Source of the DNA: a bacterium HR41
Lineage (GTDB): Bacteria > Actinomycetota > Thermoleophilia > Solirubrobacterales > Thermoleophilaceae
Length of the DNA stretch: 11,996 nucleotides
Reading direction: 5' to 3'
Assembly (NCBI GenBank): GCA_002898855.1
Contig: BEIR01000017.1
Coordinates: 1 to 11,996 of the forward strand
A program made the position numbers and the translations under genes. The notes under the pieces were generated by a model. That model did not search any database. It worked only from the letters and a program-made list of their open reading frames with translations, and was not told where the DNA came from. Shown in pieces: positions 7,744 through 11,996 of this stretch (the first letter of the stretch is position 1; each line of letters begins with the position of its first letter).

Positions 7744-8135
7744 TCCTGCGATTGCAGCAGATCGCGGTAGGCGGCGGCGTCCATCAGCTCGTCGGCCTCG
7801 CTCGGGTCAGCGAGTCGCACCCGCACGAGCCACCCCCGGCCGTAGGGGTCCTCGTTGATCAGCTCGGGGTGCTCCTCGAGCTCCTCGTTGACGGCGATCA
7901 CCTCGCCTGACAACGGCGCGAAGACGTCGGAGACGGCCTTCACCGACTCGACTTCGGCGTAGGGCTCGTCTTTGCGCACCTGGGTTCCGACCTCCGGCGC
8001 GTCGAAGAACACGACCTCGCCGAGCGAGTCCTGTGCGTACCAGGTGATCCCGAAGGTGGCGGTGTCGCCTTCGATGCGAGCCCAGTCGTGCTCGGGGTGG
8101 TAGCGCAGGTCGTCGGGGTAGTGCTCTTCCGCCAA
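7740..8135 (-). CDS. gcvH: Glycine cleavage system H protein (lipoyl carrier)
   Basis: GcvH shuttles the aminomethyl group and electrons between the P, T and L proteins on a swinging lipoyl-lysine arm. It has 131 residues, the standard size. The N-terminus HYPDDLRYHPEHDWAR and the ITWYAQDSLGEVVFFD block (30-45) are typical. The lipoyl lysine is K66 in EVESVKAVSD (61-70), followed by LSGEVIAVNEEL and NEDPYGRGWL. The start is a TTG at 8135 with an excellent AAGGAGG 8 bases upstream; the frame is open further upstream but adds arginine-rich, non-conserved sequence and would place the Shine-Dalgarno inside the coding region. It lies 85 bases after gcvT, with a perfect 8-bp hairpin between them, and overlaps gcvPA by four bases. 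Confidence 0.96.
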   Translation of the reverse strand: MAEEHYPDDLRYHPEHDWARIEGDTATFGITWYAQDSLGEVVFFDAPEVGTQVRKDEPYAEVESVKAVSDVFAPLSGEVIAVNEELEEHPELINEDPYGRGWLVRVRLADPSEADELMDAAAYRDLLQSQE

Positions 8136-8150
8136 AGCAGGCTCCTCCTT
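8136..8150 (-). promoter_or_regulatory. Shine-Dalgarno that decides the gcvH TTG start
   Basis: On the minus strand AAGGAGGAG lies at 8142-8150, and the core AAGGAGG ends 8 bases before TTG at 8135. It is close to the anti-SD complement and is the main reason to accept a TTG start over longer open-frame starts. Confidence 0.75.
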
Positions 8151-8182
8151 GTCGCGTACGGTCGGCCGGCGCGGCACGGCCA

Positions 8183-8210
8183 CACCGGTGGCGCTCGTAG
8201 AGACGAGCGC
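8183..8210 (-). other. Perfect hairpin plus CACCGGTG palindrome between gcvT and gcvH
   Basis: GCGCTCGT and ACGAGCGC (8191-8198 and 8203-8210) form an uninterrupted 8-bp stem around a 4-base loop, ten bases past the gcvT stop. Directly abutting it is the 8-base palindrome CACCGGTG (8183-8190). No T run follows on the minus strand, so this is more likely a processing, stability or regulatory element than a classical terminator. The rest of the 85-base gap holds only the gcvH ribosome site. Confidence 0.5.
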
Positions 8211-8220
8211 AGTGTGAACG

Positions 8221-9372
8221 CTAACCCGCGCGCCCGTCGTCGTCGCTGCTCGCTGCGCCCCCGGCCGTGCGGTGGAGCGGCTTGCGCGCCACCGTGGCGG
8301 TGTGCACACGCCCGCGGATCTCGACATCCACAGTCGTGCCGGGCACGGCGCAGGCGCGCGGTACGTAGGCGAGCGCGATGCCGCGCCGCAAAAGTGGCGA
8401 AAAGGTGCCGCTCGTCACCTCGCCGACAGCCTCGCCACCCTCGCGGCAGCGCACCGGGCAGCCGGCGCGCGGGATCGTCCGCCGGTCGGCGAGCAGCGGA
8501 ACGAGCAGCTCCGCCGGCGGCGCGCTGGCCCGCAACGCCTCCTCGCCGATAAAGCCGGTGCCGAAAGCGACACAGAAGTCGAGGCCGGCGGCGAGCGGTG
8601 TGCGCCGCTCGCTGAGTTCGTTGCCGTAGAGCGGCAGGCAGGCCTCGATCCGCAGCGTGTCGCGCGCGCCCAGGCCGCAGGGTTGCGCCCCGGCGGCCAC
8701 GAGGGCGTCCCAGAGCGCCCCGGCCGCGTCGGGGGCGACCAAGAGCTCGAGCCCGTCCTCGCCGGTATAACCGGTGCCGCAGGCGAGCGCGGTGACGCCG
8801 GCGACGCGCAGCGTGCGGCAACGCATGCGCGGCGGCAGAAGGGGCAACGGGTCGGCGCTCGCTCCCTCGGTCTCGACCAGGGAGGCGACGAGGGCACGCG
8901 CCGCGGGACCTTGCACCGCCAGCATCGCGAACTCGTCGCGCCGGTCACGGATCGTGCAGCCGAACTCGCTGGCGTGCCGTTCGAACCAATCGCGGTCGCG
9001 CTCGTGGTTGGCGGCGTTCGTTACGACGAGGAAACGTTCGTCGGCGAGCCGGTAGACGATGACGTCGTCGAGGCAGCCGCCGTCCTCGCGGCAGACCACG
9101 CCGTAGCGGGCCGCTCCCACCTCGAGCCCCGTGATCCGCGCGGTGACAAGCCGCTCGACGAGCGCTTCGGCGCGAGCGCCGACCACCTCGAGTTGGCCCA
9201 TGTGCGAGACGTCGAAGACACCCACACGCTGGCGAACAGCGAGGTGCTCGCTGCCGATCCCGCTGTACTGAAGCGGCATCTCCCAGCCGGCGAAGGGGAC
9301 GAGCTTCGCTTTAGCGGCCAAGTGCCGGTCGCGCAGCGGGGTGGTGCGTAGTGTGCTCTCGTTGGCCGGCAC
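8221..9372 (-). CDS. gcvT: Aminomethyltransferase, glycine cleavage T protein
   Basis: GcvT transfers the aminomethyl carbon from GcvH to tetrahydrofolate, giving 5,10-methylene-THF and ammonia. It has 383 residues; the family is about 360-375. Motifs are LRDRHLAAKAKLVPFAGWEM (13-32), GVFDVSHMGQ (51-60), GGCLDDVIVYR (98-108, with the catalytic Asp at 101), LAVQGP (151-156), TGYTGEDGLEL (200-210), ARDTLRIEACLPLYGNEL (236-253), GEVTSGTFSP (317-326) and the C-terminal RKPLHR (363-368), followed by a 15-residue polar tail. The start is the GTG at 9372, 9 bases after a TAGCCT box, with no Shine-Dalgarno in that gap. It is the first gene of gcvT-gcvH-gcvPA-gcvPB and is divergent from the copper-linked genes. 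I do not see a glycine riboswitch aptamer upstream. Confidence 0.97.
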   Translation of the reverse strand: MPANESTLRTTPLRDRHLAAKAKLVPFAGWEMPLQYSGIGSEHLAVRQRVGVFDVSHMGQLEVVGARAEALVERLVTARITGLEVGAARYGVVCREDGGCLDDVIVYRLADERFLVVTNAANHERDRDWFERHASEFGCTIRDRRDEFAMLAVQGPAARALVASLVETEGASADPLPLLPPRMRCRTLRVAGVTALACGTGYTGEDGLELLVAPDAAGALWDALVAAGAQPCGLGARDTLRIEACLPLYGNELSERRTPLAAGLDFCVAFGTGFIGEEALRASAPPAELLVPLLADRRTIPRAGCPVRCREGGEAVGEVTSGTFSPLLRRGIALAYVPRACAVPGTTVDVEIRGRVHTATVARKPLHRTAGGAASSDDDGRAG

Positions 9373-9381
9373 GGTCCGGCC

Positions 9382-9387
9382 AGGCTA
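9382..9387 (-). promoter_or_regulatory. Putative -10 box (TAGCCT) of a near-leaderless gcvT promoter
   Basis: On the minus strand TAGCCT fits TANNNT and ends 9 bases before the GTG start of gcvT, so the transcript would have an almost absent 5' leader. The -35 region at 17 bases (CTCACG) is a poor match to TTGACA. Confidence 0.45.
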
Positions 9388-9529
9388 ACGCGCTAGGCCG
9401 GTCGCGTGAGGCGCCGCGAGCTCCCAGGACATCCTGCGTGACCGAGAATCGGGGCGCCGACCCCGCTGCCCGACCGATTAGATCGCGCCGGCCAGCGGTG
9501 GGCGCGGAGTTCGCTGCGTGCCTCGTCGA

Positions 9530-9559
9530 GCGACCACAGGTAACGAGCCGCTGTACGAT
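9530..9559 (+). promoter_or_regulatory. Putative promoter (GCGACC / TACGAT) of the small membrane gene
   Basis: TACGAT at 9554-9559 fits TANNNT and ends 9 bases before ATG at 9569. GCGACC at 9530-9535, with an 18-base spacer, shares GAC with TTGACA. No Shine-Dalgarno fits, so a leaderless or near-leaderless mRNA is likely. It would drive the whole plus-strand unit. Confidence 0.5.
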
Positions 9560-9568
9560 CCCCCGCCG

Positions 9569-9898
9569 ATGCCGCGACGGCCACAGCTGCCATGGTTCGT
9601 AGTTGCTGCGGGCTGCGCGGCGGCGGCGGCCCTTCCGCTCGTGGCGCAAATCTCACCGAGCGCCGCCCTGTTGTTCGCGCCGTTCGTCTTCCTGCTCCTC
9701 GCGCTGGTCTTCGGCCGTTACCCCGGCGAGCGGCAGATCGAGCTGCTTCGCGAGCGCTTCGCGCGTCGCACTGAAAGGCGTCGCCCCTCCTGCTCCCGAC
9801 CGCGCCTCGGACCACAGTCCTGCGTTCCACGTCGAGCGTCACTCCTCGGGCGCAAGCGTGGTTTGCGGGCGCCACCGTTCGCGACGGCTGCACGTTGA
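9569..9898 (+). CDS. Small two-helix membrane protein, function unknown
   Basis: I do not recognise this family. The 109-residue product starts with a short basic segment (MPRRPQ), then two hydrophobic helices at about 9-27 and 31-49 separated by a tight QISPS turn. A long, very basic tail follows (GRYPGERQIELLRERFARR from about 49, then Arg-rich with two Cys at 75 and 85). By the positive-inside rule both ends would be cytoplasmic. ATG at 9569 is chosen because it lies 9 bases after a TACGAT -10 box; an in-frame ATG at 9518 would add non-conserved residues upstream of that box. It is the first gene of a likely unit with the secreted protein (58-base gap) and CopC-CopD. Codon third-position GC appears to fall after about codon 67, and another frame (ending at 9902) then looks slightly more coding-like, so the C-terminal third is uncertain. 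Confidence 0.62.
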   Translation: MPRRPQLPWFVVAAGCAAAAALPLVAQISPSAALLFAPFVFLLLALVFGRYPGERQIELLRERFARRTERRRPSCSRPRLGPQSCVPRRASLLGRKRGLRAPPFATAAR

Positions 9899-9910
9899 GT
9901 AGCCCTGCGC

Positions 9911-9928
9911 GGCGCCCCAGGCGGCGCC
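9911..9928 (+). repeat. Short GGCGCC inverted repeat upstream of the secreted-protein gene
   Basis: Two GGCGCC copies (9911-9916 and 9923-9928) can pair around a 6-base loop in the gap after the small membrane gene. No T run follows. It could tune read-through to the next gene, but such GC palindromes are common in this base composition. Confidence 0.25.
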
Positions 9929-9941
9929 CGCACCAACGAAC

Positions 9942-9946
9942 GGAGG
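9942..9946 (+). promoter_or_regulatory. Shine-Dalgarno (GGAGG) of the secreted-protein gene
   Basis: GGAGG lies 10 bases before ATG 9957, a slightly long but usable spacing. It marks this gene as internal to a longer transcript, unlike the SD-less first gene of the unit. Confidence 0.6.
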
Positions 9947-9956
9947 TACCAACGGC

Positions 9957-10619
9957 ATGCGCTTGTCGCGCATCGCTGGGGGCGTCACAGCTGGCGCTTT
10001 GCTGTGCGCACCCGCAGCGCTAGCTCACCAAGGCGATCCGAACTTCGAATCGCGCGTGGAACGCGTCGTCCCCGCCTTCAGCGGCATTTCGGCGCGGGTC
10101 CTCAATTTCGATGACGCGCTCGAGCTCAGAGCGCGCGGCCGACGCGTGCTCGTCTTCGGCTACGACGGCGAGCCCTACGCCGCGATCGCGGCGGACGGGA
10201 CGGTCCGCGTCAACGTCAACTCCCCCGCGTACTACCTGAACCGGGACCGCTGGGGCACAGCCGAGCTGCCGACGAGCGTGCGAACACGTGACGGGCGCCC
10301 GCGCTGGCAGGTGATCGGGAGAACGGGACGCTTCGCCTGGCACGACCATCGGATCCACTGGATGGCGAAGCGGCTGCCGCCCCAGGTCCGCGACAGGTCG
10401 CAGCGAACACTCGTTTTTCGCTGGCGGGTTCCGGTCGCTGTCGACGGAAGGCGCGCGGCGATCGTCGGCGCTCTCTGGTGGCGAGGGAGAGCTGGCGGCG
10501 GACCGCCGGCCTGGGCGCTCCCCGCGCTCGTAGCGGTTGCGGGCGCCGGCACGCTCGCGGTCGTGGCGAAGCGCCGCTGGCGCGCTCGCCTCCGGCCACG
10601 CCGTGCGCAAGCTTGGTGA
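9957..10619 (+). CDS. Secreted, C-terminally anchored protein with WHDHRIHWM motif, function unknown
   Basis: The 220-residue product has a signal peptide (MRLSRIAGG, a hydrophobic core, cleavage after APAALA at about residue 23). A soluble domain follows at about 24-175, then one transmembrane helix at about 184-204 and a strongly basic C-terminus, so the domain should face outside the membrane. Visible blocks are VLVFGYDGEPYAAI (64-77), SPAYYLNRDRWG (89-100) and WHDHRIHWM (128-136), then a FRWRVPVAVDG strand near 154-164. From memory, proteins with YLNRDR and WHDHRxHWM recur as hypothetical proteins in actinobacteria, often near CopC-like genes; I know no assigned function. The three clustered histidines plus Asp could bind metal, which the neighbouring CopC-CopD makes attractive, but this is inference. 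ATG at 9957 has GGAGG 10 bases upstream. The next gene starts 37 bases after its stop. Confidence 0.8.
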   Translation: MRLSRIAGGVTAGALLCAPAALAHQGDPNFESRVERVVPAFSGISARVLNFDDALELRARGRRVLVFGYDGEPYAAIAADGTVRVNVNSPAYYLNRDRWGTAELPTSVRTRDGRPRWQVIGRTGRFAWHDHRIHWMAKRLPPQVRDRSQRTLVFRWRVPVAVDGRRAAIVGALWWRGRAGGGPPAWALPALVAVAGAGTLAVVAKRRWRARLRPRRAQAW

Positions 10620-10656
10620 CCCGGTCCGTCGGCACGCGTAGCCGCCGGTAGCTGCC

Positions 10657-11996
10657 ATGACGGACACATCCAGAGCGGTGCCCGGCGACCCGCGGCAAGG
10701 CAGTGCGTGCGTCGCAACGCTGCGGGCGCGACGCACGCTGGAAGGCCGCGCCGTACCACACCGTCGGCTCACGCTCATAGCTGCCCTTGTCGTCGCCGCA
10801 GCGGCCGTCGGCGGCATGGCCGCACCCACAGCCTGGGCGCACGCCGTGCTCGTCGATTCGACTCCCCGCGCGGACGCCGTCCTGCGGCACAGCCCGCGAA
10901 CCGTCGCTTTCCGCTTCAACGAACCGGTCGAAGCGACCTTTGGCAGCGTACGCGTCTACGACCAGCGAGGGGAGCGTGTCGACGACGGGCGAGCGTTCCA
11001 GCCGCCAGGCCGGGCAGACGCGATCGCGGTTCGCATCGGCCACCGGCTCGCTCCCGGTCGTTACGTGGCTGTCTATCGCGTGGTGTCGGCCGACTCGCAC
11101 CCCGTCGCGGGTGGCATCGCGTTCGCTGTCGGGCGCGGCGATGCCGACGGTCCGAGCGTGGCCGAGCTGGTCGACCGATCCACCACCGCCGGGAGCACGA
11201 GGTTCGCGTTCGCGGCGACGCGGTGGCTCTCGTACCTGGCGGCGGCCGTGGTCGTCGGTTGCGGGCTGCTGGCGTTCTTCGGCGGCAGCGCTACAAGCCG
11301 CGTGTGCCAGCGGCGCGGCCGAGCGCGGGGCGTGGTGGTGCTCGCCGAAGACCACGTGAGGCGAGCAGCCGGCTTGCTCCTTCGCCGCGGCTACACGGTT
11401 GCGACCGCTGCGGCCCTCGTCGGGGCGGTGTCGGCGCTCGTCGCGCTCGTCTGCCAGGCCGCTACAGCCAGCGGTCGCGATCTGGTCTCGGCGGTGGAGC
11501 CCGCGCTACTCGTCGAGGTCACGGCGACGCGTTTCGGCCTGCTCTGGGCGGCGCGCGCTGTGGTGCTCGGTCTCGCAGGATGCGTGGCGGTGTTCGGGCT
11601 GATCCGCGGCCGCGGCAACGGCGTCGGGCAGTTCTCGCGGCGCCCCGTCCTGTTGGCGGGGGTGCTGGCCGCCGTCGCCGCCTCGCTCTCGCCAATTGCC
11701 GGCCACGCCGCGGCCGCCGGCCTGCTCGTCAAGGCGAGCGCGGTAGCGCACGCGCTCGCGGCGAGCGTGTGGTTCGGGGGTCTCGTGGGGTTGGTGGCGC
11801 TAGCGCCAGCAGCTACACGCTCGCTTCCCGAAGCGCAGCGCTCCCGTCTGCTCGCGCAGCTCGTGGGGCGCTTCGCGACCGTCGCCGCGCTCGCGGCTGG
11901 CCTCCTCGCCGGAGCCGGAGCGGTACAAGCCCTCGACTATCTCGCGGCACCCTCCGACGTTGTCGAGAGCGCGTTCGGGCGCCTCCTTGGCGTCAA
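10657..11996 (+). CDS. CopC-CopD fusion, copper binding and import protein (3' end outside window)
   Basis: 446 codons are visible and the gene runs off the window. After a signal peptide cleaved at about AWA-HAV (residue 61/62), residues 62-158 form a CopC beta-sandwich: HAVLVDSTPRADAVL, FNEPVEATFGSVRVYD (87-102), then YRVVSADSHPVAGGIAFAVG (140-159). The mature N-terminal His (H62), D146 and H148 match the known Cu(II)-binding trio of CopC. From about residue 189 a CopD-type membrane domain follows, with helices near 190-210, 246-268, 292-316, 330-349, 361-383 and 404-424. It contains AGHAAAAG (348-355) and VAHALAASVWFGGL (363-376), typical of CopD/YcnJ proteins that take copper across the membrane. 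The start is uncertain: ATG 10657 gives an unusual 36-residue hydrophilic stretch before the signal core and has no good Shine-Dalgarno; GTG at 10678 is an alternative. It is probably cotranscribed with the two genes before it. Confidence 0.9.
   Translation, partial: MTDTSRAVPGDPRQGSACVATLRARRTLEGRAVPHRRLTLIAALVVAAAAVGGMAAPTAWAHAVLVDSTPRADAVLRHSPRTVAFRFNEPVEATFGSVRVYDQRGERVDDGRAFQPPGRADAIAVRIGHRLAPGRYVAVYRVVSADSHPVAGGIAFAVGRGDADGPSVAELVDRSTTAGSTRFAFAATRWLSYLAAAVVVGCGLLAFFGGSATSRVCQRRGRARGVVVLAEDHVRRAAGLLLRRGYTVATAAALVGAVSALVALVCQAATASGRDLVSAVEPALLVEVTATRFGLLWAARAVVLGLAGCVAVFGLIRGRGNGVGQFSRRPVLLAGVLAAVAASLSPIAGHAAAAGLLVKASAVAHALAASVWFGGLVGLVALAPAATRSLPEAQRSRLLAQLVGRFATVAALAAGLLAGAGAVQALDYLAAPSDVVESAFGRLLGV

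Larger units (their letters stand above)
9373..9568. other. Divergent control region between gcvT and the copper-linked genes
   Basis: These 196 bases hold one putative -10 box for each direction and no convincing gene. An imperfect GC hairpin, CGGGG-6 bases-CCCCG, lies near 9450-9465. I found no tRNA, no riboswitch core and no clear repeated operator. Confidence 0.5.

Noticed and set aside
5998..7770. Plus-strand open frame of 590 codons opposite gcvPB and gcvPA
   Set aside because: Same shadow effect: it covers two conserved minus-strand genes, with no ribosome site or domain of its own.
8191..8210. Classical rho-independent terminator after gcvT
   Set aside because: The stem is good, but the bases after it on the minus strand are CACCGGTG rather than a T run, and the remaining gcv genes follow directly.
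8272..9351. Plus-strand open frame of 359 codons opposite gcvT
   Set aside because: It lies entirely within gcvT, which has every family motif; a high-GC antisense artefact.
9373..9568. Glycine riboswitch upstream of gcvT
   Set aside because: These are common ahead of gcvT, but I could not find the conserved aptamer core on the minus strand, and the -10 box 9 bases from the GTG leaves no leader to hold one.
9373..9568. tRNA or small RNA gene in the divergent gap
   Set aside because: No cloverleaf pattern with GGTTCGAATCC-like T arm is visible and the only hairpin is short and imperfect.
10216..11355. Minus-strand open frame of 379 codons opposite the secreted gene and CopC
   Set aside because: It is antisense to clear signal-peptide and CopC coding sequence, and its translation is Arg/Pro/Ala-rich with no motif.
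1..11996. CRISPR arrays, insertion sequences, phage or toxin-antitoxin genes
   Set aside because: No direct-repeat spacing, transposase motifs or terminal inverted repeats were seen; nearly all of the sequence is accounted for by conserved genes.

Overview
This is a GC-rich (roughly 70 % by eye), gene-dense bacterial chromosome segment. It most resembles a deep-branching actinobacterium of the Thermoleophilia/Rubrobacteria type. The hints are a split glycine decarboxylase P protein (GcvPA plus GcvPB), an acyl-CoA ligase that reads like the Thermus long-chain enzyme, actinobacterial-style TANNNT -10 boxes sitting 8-9 bases from start codons, and a fused CopC-CopD protein. The taxonomic placement is inference from protein and promoter style, not a search result.

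Layout. (1) 2-625, plus strand: the C-terminal half of RlmN, the 23S rRNA A2503 / tRNA A37 methyltransferase, cut by the window edge. (2) 637-3036, minus strand: a tight cluster read trpS-scpA-scpB (tryptophanyl-tRNA synthetase, then the two non-SMC condensin subunits), converging on rlmN with 11 bases between the stop codons. (3) 3117-4780, minus strand: a long/medium-chain fatty acyl-CoA ligase. (4) 4823-9372, minus strand: the glycine cleavage operon in the order gcvT-gcvH-gcvPA-gcvPB. (5) 9373-9568: a divergent control region of 196 bases. (6) 9569-11996, plus strand: a probable three-gene copper/envelope operon made of a small two-helix membrane protein, an uncharacterised secreted and C-terminally anchored protein with a WHDHRIHWM motif, and a CopC-CopD fusion that runs off the window end.

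How the genes work together. GcvT, GcvH, GcvPA and GcvPB form the glycine cleavage system apart from the shared L protein (dihydrolipoyl dehydrogenase), and would feed 5,10-methylene-tetrahydrofolate to one-carbon metabolism. ScpA and ScpB join SMC for chromosome segregation. CopC-CopD would bind copper outside the membrane and move it across; the two preceding small genes look like partners but have no assigned function.

Control signals. Three transcription units (trpS, gcvT, the small membrane gene) start just 8-9 bases after a TANNNT box, which suggests leaderless or near-leaderless mRNAs. fadD, gcvH and the secreted-protein gene instead have Shine-Dalgarno sequences. Three gene junctions use a 4-base GTGA stop/start overlap. 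Two short perfect hairpins lie inside or after the gcv operon.

Most of the window is ordinary housekeeping sequence. The best leads for something undescribed are the copper-linked secreted WHDHRIHWM protein with its small membrane neighbour, and the KMSTT (instead of KMSKS) signature loop in the tryptophanyl-tRNA synthetase. I saw no CRISPR array, tRNA, rRNA, insertion sequence or phage gene.
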